Positions 23,357-35,400 of a stretch of 64,000 nt of DNA are shown in pieces. The stretch spans positions 59,478,074-59,542,073 of the forward strand of contig OX104113.1 of assembly GCA_944474755.1 (NCBI GenBank). The letters run 5' to 3'. The translations under genes and the position numbers were made by a program. The notes below the pieces were generated by a model. That model saw only the letters and a program-made list of their open reading frames with translations. It ran no database searches and had not been told where the DNA came from. This DNA comes from Limnoperna fortunei. Its lineage: Eukaryota; Mollusca; Bivalvia; Mytilida; Modiolidae. Numbering within the stretch: position 1 is the stretch's first letter; each line of letters begins with the position of its first letter.

Positions 23357-23542
23357 ATGCCTTCACTTTTAACTATGGATCGGTATATGTGTTATTGTTC
23401 CTCCTGTATTCGTTACAATGGAAAATCTCTTACTATGCGCACTGTAATGCAACATGCATCACAGATGATTAAAGATGGCTTTACGCCAGAAACCAGCCCG
23501 TGGTTGCAGCAATTATATAGAAGTAAAGAAGAGAGTATCTCA
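23357..23542 (+). CDS. First-exon-like frame in CACTA copy 1 (transposase N-terminus?)
   Basis: A TATA-like box (tatataaaa, 23331-23339) precedes the ATG. The frame reads MPSLLTMDRYMCYCSSCIRY, then RTVMQHASQMIKDGFTPE and SPWLQQLYRSKEESIS, and ends at a good donor (tca/gtaagt). CxCxxC followed by RTVxxH resembles the N-terminal transposase-associated zinc-binding region of CACTA transposases (inference from pattern). Downstream exons are absent before the element end. Copy 2 lacks this segment altogether. Confidence 0.45.
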
Positions 23543-26294
23543 GTAAGTTTATTACATAATCTTAGAGTAAACATTTCAAATTAGGAACATATAAAATTAT
23601 AAAAACATATAGATTTAGCAAAGTAACAACAAAAATTTAACAACAGTAATTTTCATGAACGTAACAAACATAACAAAAATAACATTTTAAGCTGAAAACA
23701 CAAATTGTCCTCTCCTGTCATAGGATGGTGGATCTCACTTTCGCACAATTTCTTCTGGATAGACTGTAATAATGTCTTCAACTAAGAAAACTGAACATCA
23801 CAATAAATAAGACAAACAGATATGCAATGATACAAAAAAATAAAAATAATATATAAACGTTAAATTTTCGGATGCTATATCAAAAGAATTGTACAAAAAA
23901 TTCCTACTTTATTAATTATTCAAATGTTCGCAAATAGAATATTTAAATTGATTTGCCTCTCTAATAATAATAATAAAGCAATTCAATTACTTAAAACCAC
24001 GAACACATTCATAAATAAAATATAAAATAAAAAAAGAAAAAAAAATTGCATGAAGCTAAAAACGAAGAAATGTTAACATTTACAATTTGGAAATTACTGT
24101 CAAATTGATGTTTGAATAATATTCTAATTAGTCAATTATTCTTTGAGTTTTCCGCTGATATTCGACGGAAAGGCATAATAGCTGAGTATGGGATTTCATT
24201 AAGGTTAATGGCATCATGTATTCATTTTTGTCTCAAGCGTTGAAATAATTTTAAATAAATTAGTATCGATTAGCTAACTTAAGTTCAAGAAAAACAAAAA
24301 ATTCAAAAATTTGCACAGCCTTAATACCAAACTTATAAATTGAAACAATTAAAAGCTGAATAGAAAATAACAGAAAACGGCAAAAACGTGCTTTTTATTG
24401 AAAAAAAATTTCTGAGCAAATTAAAATATAACAAAAAAGAAATGTTTATAACGTAAAAACTAAGAACTTGTTATGAATGCAAAACAAATAACACGTTTAA
24501 TTTTTTTTTAAATTAACATCATTCCAATAAAACAAATAAAATTGTCATTTATAACAAACAAAATCATTAGAAACCCAACGTAATAATAACAAGTTTAAAT
24601 AATAAACATGTATAAAAATATAAAGCTAAAACAACGAAAGGTTAAAAATGCAAAAGAAACATGTTAGATTTTTTTAACAATAATATGAATACCATAAACT
24701 TACCATAAACCTGCGAATAAAAAAAAAAATGTAATAAAATAATTAAATATCTGTTGTATAAAATACAGTATTGGATACTACAACGTAACCCAACAGATAC
24801 AGATATAGTCAAGATAAGATCCGTCCTTTATTCCTTTCATTTCTGTACAGGTAAACAAAACAGTATGGCAGATGTGTATTGCAAGTTCGGTCCGTGTATT
24901 GATTGCTCTATATTTCTTACCTACCTATCTTCAAATGGAAAAATAATAACTTTACGGTAACTTGAAAAATTATATTTTAATAATTTGTATAGTAAAAATT
25001 TTGAAATACACGCCTTTTCTGAAATAAGGTTGATAGAAAGTGCATTCACGTTCATTCATAATTTACATTGGGATTTTCGTACATATTTATTTTCGACAAG
25101 AATTAATTTTATACATAAATATATAGATTTAAAACCATTGTCATACATCTACAGAACAGTATATGCAGAGTAACTGATGATAACTGATGATCGTTATCAA
25201 CAATAATGCCAGAGGGCTTAAAACCGACCCAGGGGTCCAATCAACAAAAAACTTTAATCTCCGCGGGAAAACCTTAATCTCCGAGGGAAAACCTTAATTT
25301 CCATGGGACAACCTTAATTTAAAAAACCAACACTTAATTTTATCGGGACTCCTTAAAAAATTAAGGTTTTCCACTGGAGATTAAGGTTTTCTGCGGGAAT
25401 TAAGGTTTTGGTGTTTGTAGTGAAAGTAGTCAGAGATGCCGCAACCAAAAAGATTTAGCGGACATTTATCTATCAAGCTGCATCCAGCTAGCGAAAGAAA
25501 AAAAAAAATTTTGTATATATACATTACTATGGCCTTACATGATTAATTTAAATTTGAAAATAATGAAGTAACTCAGTTATATACATTTCAATGTGGAATT
25601 GTATTATATTTGTTGTTAGTTTATGTACAATATTTTTGTAAATTATAAGATAAGAATGATATACATGTTCTGATGGTTTTTTTTATTTTTAAGAAATTAC
25701 AAGTATTTAAATGTATAGAGTAAAATAGTAATGTTATCACCATGCGGCCTAATCATAAAGCGGATCACAGCATTTCCAGTACTTTGATCGAATCACGTGA
25801 TATTCAGTAGCCATATTGATTATCGGACATAGTATGGCATAAAGAAAAAAGTGATATAACTTTGTCATACATTAATATTTTTTCATAAAACTTTTTCAAT
25901 AGCATTTCTGTTACGTTATACATACAGTTTTGAACAAAAATATTAACTTTAATGCGTTTTTCGGTCATATTTTTATTGTTTTCGGTTATTCCTCTTGTTT
26001 TCGGTTGTTTTCTGTTATTCGAGCTACCGCCGGTTGAGGGTCGTGAAGCGACCCGAACCTGCTTGAGGGGTCTGGGGGCATGCCCCCCCCCTAGAAAAAT
26101 TTTGAAATCTTAGATGCAAAATCCTGCATTCTGAGCATACCTGAAAGGGTTTTAGCTGGTTGAAAACTTTTTTTTTAGCTAATTTTAAGGATTTTACATT
26201 AGCAAAAAATTTATTAAACAAGGAAAACTTGTGACACTATTTATTTTTATTCATGTGTGCAGTGCTGTCCATTATGATAATAAAAACAATGTCA

Positions 26295-26389
26295 GAGTTT
26301 TCAAGTTTTGTTATTCCTCATAATCTTTTAATAAGTGCTTGAGTTTAACGATCATCAAGACTATGAGGAATAACAAAACTTGAAAACTC
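26295..26389. repeat. Perfect 28-bp inverted repeat, 39-bp spacer
   Basis: The left arm at 26295-26322 starts gagttttcaagttttgttat; the exact inverse is at 26362-26389. It lies in the right part of element K and would form a strong hairpin. No known RNA family was recognised. Confidence 0.85.
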
Positions 26390-27098
26390 CTATTAGGTTC
26401 AGGTTGGTTTAAAATTAAAAAGTCACTTATTATTTTCCTGCTGCAAAATATTCATTAGGATTTTAAGACATCATCACTTGATCTTTTTCGTTTTAAAGCC
26501 TTTTCCTGGCTTTGCCCCGGCTGTCCATTGAAGCATTTTTTTTTTTAATTTACGTTTTTATGTTTGTTGACACATGGTGACTGGTCTACGGTCTTTCTAA
26601 TTACCAAAAAGATCGAAGTGTACCAACACGGTGTTGTGAAGATAACTCAATGACATAAATCTATTTTAATAACTTTATTATTTATGTGAATTAAACTAAA
26701 ACATTTTTATACCATTAAAGATATATAATTAATCGGGGGAAACATGATAGTCTTTTCGTTTTATAAACAATTGCCTTCATTATTGTGTCCGTGTTGGTCC
26801 ACTTTTTACTGGTTATCAGACAGATCAAAGTACCGGAACTAGCGACTGGTTTTCGTTTCCTTCTGTTTATCTTCTCGGGATAAATGTATAATTAGTTCAG
26901 ACTTCGTACACGATCTTTTTTGTAATACTTTGAACTCAATTTGAACTCCAAATATGTTTAAATTTCAAATAACATAAAAGGGAAGTTATATTTTTTACTA
27001 GTCCGGTCGGGCTAGCGATAAATAAAATTTACTAGTCCGAGCTGAAAATTACCAGTCTAGGGCATCGGACTAGTGGATAACGTCGCAGACTGATCAAT

Positions 27099-27652
27099 TG
27101 TTGTCTATTCGAAATTCTTCGGCTAATGTCATATGCAGAACTTAAGGCAGGAAAAGTCGGGTGGTTTTTCGGAATACCATTGAACATCACGAAAGCAGTC
27201 GGAAAGCATTTCTCATAATGGCTTCCAATTTCTTGACAAGGTCACATGATTTTTTATTTGAAAATTTGACGTTTTTATTTCACGATAGGTTAGCTGGCAA
27301 AACGGACTCGTACGCATATAAAAATTGTGGTATTGGCATATTCTGACAATATTTTGATCCTCAGATATCAGATTTTCATATTTTTGTATCAAATTTGACA
27401 TACGGTGTAAAATTTTGAAGAATTTCACTGAAAAAAGACGACGACGAAATGACGGAAGTGAAATTCGTCGATTTTAAATATTGCACCACAAATCGAAACA
27501 ATGGAAGCGCCTAGATAATGAAAAGAATAATAGAATTAAACATACGCTACATTTTGCACCCATCGGTTGATTTTTAGCGGTTCTAATACGCAATTGTGTC
27601 AGTTTGTTCGCTCAAAATTTGGTGTTTTTAAAGGGGGATAATTCGAAATGAC
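27099..27652. other. Non-coding stretch upstream of POLA1
   Basis: No gene supported. Given its position it could hold the POLA1 promoter or first exon, but no exon with a matching phase and Pol alpha-like residues was identified. Confidence 0.4.
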
Positions 27653-27658
27653 GGATTG

Positions 27659-28511
27659 CAGGGGCTGCTCTGGCTTCTAAAAAGCTGGCGCCAAACAAAT
27701 TGCCAACTGAAATTTTCCGTCGCCAGTTTTGTAAAAGTGTCGCCATATTAGAAATCGCTAGATCACTATATTACATGGGGAAATTGTTTAACATGTGTGA
27801 CATATTCTTTAACGTCGGACGAAATCCAAGTTTGCCCGACTCTAAATTCAATTTTTAAAAAGTTTGGTCTCGAGCAGCCCGTACGCTAATTGTATTTTAA
27901 TCATGAAAAGATGTGTGAGTGATTTCTTGTTGGCAGAAAACCAAAATTTTTGCAGTAATTTATTAGAAACATATATTCCCGTGAATGAACATAAAACTGG
28001 AAAATAGAGCTACGCATGTGTAAAAGTCTTCTAATTACGAAGCTAAGACGAACATCCGGTCCGGAAATCACTCAACAACGATGTCAGTTTTCATACCTGT
28101 ATTTTATTTATTACATTATAAAAAAAATATTACTACAAAAATATGTTTGTTTTGTTATTTTTATAAATTAACAGCATCAATTGTTTTATTACATGTTTAC
28201 TCAAATGTGATGCAGGTAAAGCTGCTTTTCATCAGACAACTGTTGATTCATTTATTGCCGATTTCCGTTTAATAACTCCAAATAACACACATGTCACTGG
28301 ATACTACACAATACACGTGTATTTACGACCATAGAAGCCGACAAATGATCTTTAATGATGCAATCGCCGATTACCGATAAATTTAAAACGTGCATGCTTC
28401 GTTTAACACTATAAAACCTTGGCGCCAAAAAAATCGCCAGACGCAATATTTTGTCGCCAAAGGAAAAAAAATCGCAATTGGCGACATTGGCGAAGCCCAG
28501 CACGACCCCTG
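27659..28511. mobile_element. hAT-like MITE H, copy 1
   Basis: Ends are CAGGGGCTGCTCTGG and, reverse-complemented, CAGGGGTCGTGCTGGGCTT. The TSD is GGATTG (27653-27658) against GGTTTG (28512-28517). Subterminal gtcgcca motifs sit at both ends. It is about 90% identical to the copy at 42977-43842. No transposase. Confidence 0.78.
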
Positions 28512-28517
28512 GGTTTG

Positions 28518-29311
28518 GAAATGATTTTTTAATCGGAAATACATAAATTTTTTTTTCATTCAGTCATGCTAAACTCTCCATTTAGCTTTATTTACAGAAA
28601 TTTTAAGTTACTTAATTAAATTTTTAAATAAAAATTATTTATTTATTTATTTATAACTGTTTACTGACACCTTAAAACCTTAAAACTTGGATGTATGAGG
28701 CTTTGGTTGGAATTATTTTTTAAAATTATTTAGAAAAATTTGGAATAGTTAGTAAATTTATTTCTCAAACTAAACTGACTTTTAAAAAGGGTTAGCTATA
28801 CATGCATGGCTAAATTCTAATAAGGTGGGTTAGTTTTAAGAATAGAAAATAAACAATAAAGTGTCATAGTTTCCTTCAATTCCCTGTTTGTAATGCAAAT
28901 AAACAAGAAATGGATGGGCTTGTTAACAAAAAAATTATTATGCTTCATCATATATCAGTTAGACTTTCCACATGTCCCTTTGATTTTTATACCCCGCTCG
29001 ACAGAGTCAGGGGTATATAGTGGTCCTCATGTCCGTCTGTCCGTCCGTCCGTTTTTCCGTCCACTACTGTACAGGAATGTCTGCGTACTATAATCGGTGT
29101 CCATCATGGACTCACGGACTTGGTGTAATCCATTTTGGCTGTAGTGTACATGTATTAATAATTGACTGCACTAGGGAAATGCTTCATTGGTGGAATATGC
29201 TAGAATGTTGACATTATATACATAGGTTAAAATCCAGCTGGCATAAATTACCATATATATAAAACATATTGTACAATAATATTCCTTTTTGAAATTAATC
29301 TTGTTTCATAG
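28518..29311. other. Non-coding stretch before first POLA1 exon found; Helentron-like 5' end at 28989
   Basis: At 28989 the hairpin ATACCCCGCTCGACAGAGTC..ggggtat after a T-run, followed by gtccgtctgtccgtccgtcc, is the typical 5' end of another Helentron-like family; its 3' end is not evident. The rest is probably POLA1 intron 1 or 5' UTR region. Confidence 0.5.
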
Positions 29312-29424
29312 AATCCTTGGCAAAAACACGCTCTAGAAGACAGAAAGTTGATAAAGTTGGAAAGTTTGCTGCTTTTGAAAAATTAAAGAAAACAAAGGCA
29401 TCAGGAGAGAAGAATAAATATGAG
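29312..29424 (+). CDS. POLA1: POLA1 exon (first one found)
   Basis: The acceptor is tttcatag and the donor gag/gtttgt. The exon starts with two bases that finish a split codon and ends in phase 0. It encodes [18 protein letters not shown] and an [14 protein letters not shown] segment, the basic N-terminal stretch of animal POLA1. An upstream exon with the start codon must exist; none could be picked with confidence. Confidence 0.9.
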
Positions 29425-32400
29425 GTTTGTTAAAATCTTTGAATATTTCCTGATGTTTTAAACAGTTTCATACATTCAAATTGGTTTCATTTTGTAGACT
29501 ATGTGGAACAATAAGGTAGTTTCTATTTAGGGTTATACATGTAAAAGTTATGTTAAGTTATTTAACAAATTTTTTATTTTGCCTTTGTTCACAGTGTGCT
29601 TATAATGCCCATTTTTATTTAATGGACTGGTATACATAGAGAAAATGAATTTATAGATAAAAAGTTTTCTAACATGCTTATTCAACAGAATTCACATTTC
29701 ATTGGTTGACCTGAACACTGGATTACCAACCAGTACACTACTGTCTATTAATAAACTGGTTATTTTGTTTAATTGTAGGTTGGGGATGAAAAAGATGTTT
29801 ATGACATTGTAGATGAAGATCAGTATTCAGAGATTGTTCGCCAAAGACAGGATGATGACTGGATAGTTGATGATGGTAAATTAATATACATGTACACTAC
29901 AGGGCCATAACTCGGAGTGGCTGAAGTGATTTGGTTGGTTTTCAGACTTGGCCTAGATTTTATGCCCAGGCTGTAGTGTATGTGCATGATGTATCTCATA
30001 ATGTGAGACAAAATTTCGCAGTTCTGAAGGACCCAACACGTCACAGCGGTGAAACAACAATCTCACATGAAATACATCGCTGTAAAGTAAAAAAAACTTA
30101 CTTCTCTGCAAGATAATTCTCATTATTTTTTTAGCTGCCACTTTGTGTTACAACAATTATGTTTGAAGCCTGATACAGCGTGAGCAGCATGTATTTGAAA
30201 TTATCTTATGGCAGTGGACAAATTCTGGAGTTAATTCTATGTTTCACCTAAAACAGTTATAACTAGTGTAAGGCAATCTGTAAAAAAGTCCCAGCTCTGG
30301 GTTTATAATTATCTTTGCAAATCCACTCAACAATTGATTACCTTATTGGTTTATTAAAAACCAGAAAGTTTACAAATTAAATTTCCTTTAATTGTTTATT
30401 GTTCTGTGAAGGTAGAAACAAAAATTAATCATTCGGAATGTGAAATTATTAGTATTAAATTAAACCAAAATGTATGTTAAACTACAATAAGTGCTAACGA
30501 AAATACACAATTTTATGTTTTTCCTTGGGTTCCAACTATGAAACTTAAATGGGGATTTAAAAATTGAGTTATCTAAAAAAATCGAATTATTTTTGTTATT
30601 TTCAAACATTAGTTTTCATTAAATTTTGAACTTTTTTCTAGATGGATCAGGTTATGTGGAAGATGGTAGAGAAATATTTGATGATGAAATTGGAGAAGCA
30701 CCATCAAAAGATAACAGTATGTGTATGAACTCGATAAGAGAACATGTATCAAATATTTCAGAAAAAACAGTTTAGAAAAAAATAAAAATAAATAAATGCA
30801 TATGCAAGTTAGAAAGTACAGCTTTGACATACAGGGATTTTATTTGCTTGAATTCATCTCTGAATTTCAGCTGTTCCACTGGAGCAAATATACAAAGTTT
30901 GTCTAAATATTTCCCAATTTGGAAAAAAATCATAACAAAAAATATGATTAATTTTGAAAAAATCTTGTCAAATACGAGTACTTATCTAGTTAAAAACAAG
31001 ATTATCATTTCATTTTTCTTGAACATCTTGCATCATGTCACACAACAGCAAATATTTACACAAAGAAACTAACAAAGAAGGATGCTTAAGGTTTGCCAAA
31101 GACAAAAGATCCTGTTAGTTATGCTATTTTATTGACAGTTCTATTGTTTTTTTCTGTTATAAGTTTAAACAATTCCTTTTTTCAATTTCAAGGAAAAGAT
31201 TTGTTAATTCTCCCCAATTGAAACAAAGTTGGGGGGGGGGGGGGGGGGCTTTTTTTAAAAAGGAAAATCAATCACTAAGAAAATTAGATTTTTGATTTAT
31301 ATACCAATGTTTTAAATATTTTAAACAACTGGGTTTGATGCCAGTTCACAGGGTTCTCACATGACTGTGACAACCGGAAAAGACCAGGAAATTTTGTACA
31401 TTGAAAAGTGATCCCTTTTGCACGTTACCATACCCATTTACAGTACAATGTTTTGCTCTCATTGTTACTTTTGAAAAGGGCAAAATCATTTGTTATCAAG
31501 CCAACAGTATTTCAAAATATTTCATTTTGGATATTGAAACTTACAATGTCTCACCTTCACCATTCAGAAGGACCTTGAAAAGTCCTTGAAATTGAAATAA
31601 AAAAATCTTTGTGGAAACAATGGGTACACAAAAGATTCACGTACCAAAATTATTACTCCTTGAGAAATTCAGGGTACTTAATTAAAAATTAAGCTGTATT
31701 TAATCCTGGTGAATTGATGTTTAGGTGGCAATCTTTTAATTCTAAAGCCAAAACTGAATTTTACACTCATTGCTGCATTGGGGATCTATATTATGGAATG
31801 AATTGACACATGATTGGAAAAAAAACACAGTTTTTTCAAGTTTGATTTAAAAACAAAATATCTTGACTTGAAGTACACTCGTCTGACATGATGATTTATT
31901 GGTACATGTATATAGACATTATTGTACACTTTCTTTTTCACTTTTAATTGTTAACTTTTTAAAAACATTTTTCTGTATTTGTTTCATGCATTAGGGCTAC
32001 ATGTAAGATTATTATTATTATTATATGATTTTTTTTTGCTCAATAGTAAATTTATCAGTTGATGACAAGTTTGTATTGCTTATATTATGGATAAAATGTA
32101 ATGCAATTCTGTATTTCATATATTTTTACTGTTTGTCATTTCTTATAATTATCTTCCCAAGAAATGTTAAATGCAAATAAGTTTACATAGACTTAATAAA
32201 TTTCAAATTTATTTTAAGAAAACAAAGATGACAAAAAGAAGAAAAATCCCAACATTGTACGACCAGGAACTAAGCCAAAAACTAACATTAAAAGTATGTT
32301 TATGGCACAAGCTGCAGGTGGATCAAAGAAAAAACAAGAGGTGATGTCTTTTTTTTTTGGAAACATGTCTCGTGACAACCTTAATAACAAATCTTCAATT

Positions 32401-35400
32401 TTTTCTAGTTAAAAAGAAATTGTTTTCATTTGTGCTTTTTTATCACTTGTTCAGGGCTCGCGTTGGAGGGCGACTCGGGCGAAGAAGTCGCTTTATCGTG
32501 GTCCCACTTCGCCCTCGATCATCTTCCAAAGCGAAGTGAAGTCGCCCTATCATTCTGTAGAATCGCCTAATGTCGCCTTTAAAATTGTATTCCCATTTTG
32601 GTAAGAATCGTCGTAGTTTTGATACCGCGTCATGTTTATTATGTTAACGCGCCACAAAGTCAACTGGTACCCGTTTAATTTGTATTAAGTATATAAAGCG
32701 TAGGTTTAAAATACGACCGAAAACCAGTTCAGTGCAAAAATATTAAACTTTCCGGAGCGGATATGAATTTGGTGCCGGAGATTGCAAATGTACTACGCTG
32801 ATAGGAAGGAAATGAGTATTGCAATGACAGAAACGTAGTAAAAAAAGTATTTTGGCAGTTACTTTAAACAAATTTAAGTAAAAAATATTTTAAAATACTT
32901 TTAATAGTGAATTTTACCATTCTACATAATATAATATGTATCATGTATCACAATGATGTAATTTTCTACTTCTAGTTCTTATAGTACTTCATTATAATTC
33001 AATCAATTTGTATACCAATGACAAAGAAACATTTTTTTTAATGCACAATTTTGTGACAGTTTATACTTTTATTATTGTTATGTTTACTACATGTATTTAT
33101 GAAAATTTGTGAAATAAGTATACTGAATAGTTAATCAAATCTTTGATACTTTATCCTCAATAAATTAAACTGCTAAAAAACATATAACAATAAGAATGCA
33201 AATGCCAACCATGCCAACTCTTATTTTTTTTTAAAAACAAAGAAAACAGGACGCTTTCGCGACATATGTAACTTCTCCCTGTTGTCCACCCACTTCTCCC
33301 TGTTCTATTCTCACTTCTCCCTGTCAATCACCCAAAAGAGAAGTGACTTCTCCCTATAATTTTGACCCAGCGTGAGCCCTGCTTGTTGTTTCACAAATTT
33401 GCTCGTTTGACATCTTTTACTAAAATTACAGAAATTTGTGTTTATTAGAAGATTAAAGCTTAGGGTGGTGAAATCTCTTAAAAGTTACAAAATTTCACTA
33501 ATAAAAACTCATTAGATTTGTTCATTTTAGAGCATAGTTCTTGCGTATAGGTGGGTTTTAAAGGTAAAGGTGAGCTATTAAGGTAAAATTTTCTAGTGGT
33601 CTGTCCATACCCACCTGCCGTTTATGACATTTAACAGGGTAATCTTTGAAACCTCTAGGCCAAATACAACCAGACTTTGTATATATGATGCTTGCAATAT
33701 CTCTCACCGAAACTTGATCCAGTAGCTCTCCAGCAAACATGGCAGTCATAAAATAGAAATAGCAAAAGTCAAAAGATTCTACTATCAATCCTGAAGTTGT
33801 GGTTTGGAGCCTTACTGTGGGAGGTGTGTGTTCAACTGCAACCTTAATTGAAAGGATTGCCAGTTTTATTCTGCCAAAGGTCATAGGTTTTCACCAGGTA
33901 CCCCAGCTTCCCCCTATAAAAACTTTATATCATGATATAACTGAAAAATTGCTGAAAGTGGTGTTAAAACTTAGTTCAAAACAAAAGTTTTATTTTTACA
34001 AATTAACAAATTAAGCCAATTGAGAAAATCTATTTAAAAAATCATCTAAGAAACCAAGTATCCTTGTATGATGGATCCTTGCACGCCCCTGTCATTGTAT
34101 GCAATGTTCCGACCCTTCAACCAATGTGGATAGTTACTAAAAATAAACCCCAGAAATCTGTAATTAGCTGATTCTAATGCATTTTCAGCAAAATCCAGCT
34201 TAAATACAATGAGTTGTCTTATTAAAAATAGTAGTTGAAGATACATTTTTTGTTATTTTATATAAAACTATATACTTTTGCCCTATATACAGATAAGGGT
34301 TATTTTAACAAAAAAAAAACCAAAATCAATTTAAAATATCAAAAACTACTGCCACAATTTCAACTTGACCTTGAATTGGATGCCATGAGAAGCATTCTTT
34401 TCATTTGGTAGCTAAAATTAATAAATCATTAATTCACTCTTTCCACCCAGCATAACAAATTTAAATAAATTTAAATTGAGCTCCATTGAGTTCATCATAC
34501 AATTCATACATTCCTTTTTTTTGTTTTGCCTGCTACTAATGTCTTTGAAGTAGAGACAAACATAAAGGTTTCTGCCAGCGCATGTAGCTTTAACACTTGA
34601 CATTTAGCTTTATATCTTTGTACACTTTAGCCATAGGTCCATCAAATTTGGCATCTTTTGGTTTTTGATGAAGCCTTAATTAAACTTCATCAGGTAGCTG
34701 AGTCCTTCAATCCAGATGTCACTTTTTTGGTTGATATCAAAACAAGAACTGTAGTCCTAAAGTGAATATCTTAACATATATTCTTTGTTTATTTAAAAAA
34801 AACAAGTTTACTTTTTATACCCCACCACCACACAAAGTGTGTGTGTGTCAGGGGGTATTAGGTTATACCTTCATATGGACATAGTGTCCATCCGTCTGTA
34901 CGTACCTCAGTGATAACTTGAAAATGCATCAACAGACTTTGTTTAAACTTTTCACTTCTGTTCAGTATAAATAAAATGAAGTTCATGTTCCGTTTTTAAG
35001 CACAATCCAATTTGTAGTTTTGACCTTTTCCAATTAAAATTTTGTTATTGGTCAACAGTTGGTGGTTTCCAGATGGTAACTTGAAAACTTTTCAACAGAT
35101 TTTGCATAAACTTTGCACATTTGTTAAGTACTATATCAAGTTTTAATTTTCCGCAAATCCCATTTGCAGTTTTTGTCTCACCTGCGGCGATGGAGGCCAG
35201 ACATATGTATTGGAATCCGGTGGCGGTGGCATAAACACTTGACATCTTGCTTCATATATTTGTAAGCCCAAGCCCTAGGTCCATCAAATTTGGTCCAGAG
35301 GTAGCTTATGATGAGTACTTGCCAGTCATTGACTTGTCACCTTACCTTGACCTCAATTTCACGGTCCAGCTACTATGTTAAAGTTTTGGGGTTATGGCAG

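Larger units (their letters stand above)
19593..25422 (+). mobile_element. CACTA (EnSpm)-type element copy 1, 5.83 kb
   Basis: Termini are CACTACAAACACC..GGTGTTTGTAGTG with a 3-bp TSD AAA (19590-19592 and 25423-25425); CACTA ends plus a 3-bp TSD define the superfamily. Subterminal repeats of ccttaatctccgcgggaaaa type fill the first and last ~190 bp in mixed variants, as in plant CACTA elements. The first and last ~1.05-1.1 kb are inverted copies of each other, an unusually long arm. Insertions at 20598-20895 and 21300-22146 are absent from copy 2. The interior has a first-exon-like frame at 23357-23542 and no complete transposase. Confidence 0.85.
17882..26029. mobile_element. MULE-like element P with ~290-bp TIRs, nested in K
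   Basis: Direct repeats CCGGTTGAGGG lie at 17871-17881 and 26030-26040. The element starts GTACCACGAATAACAG and ends CTGTTATTCGAGCTACCG. About 290 bp at each end (17882-18180 and 25745-26029) are inverted copies, including cgaaaacaa repeats and a gaatatcacgtgattcgatc block. A CACTA element is inserted at 19593-25422. Removing it leaves about 2.3 kb of P. The 9-11 bp TSD fits the MULE group; no transposase is recognised. Confidence 0.65.
17779..27092. mobile_element. hAT-like element K, outermost shell of a four-level nest
   Basis: The left end is CGGTCTGCACC, and the right end reverse-complemented is CAGTCTGCGAC. TSD ATCAAT lies at 17773-17778 and 27093-27098. Both ends carry subterminal actagtcc/ggactagt motifs (17804-17865 and 26997-27075). 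After removal of the nested element at 17882-26029, about 1.2 kb belongs to K. The remaining right part (26041-27092) has no recognisable transposase. Confidence 0.65.

Noticed and set aside
27161..27346. POLA1 first exon candidate
   Set aside because: No Pol alpha-like residues and no donor with the phase needed to join the exon at 29312.
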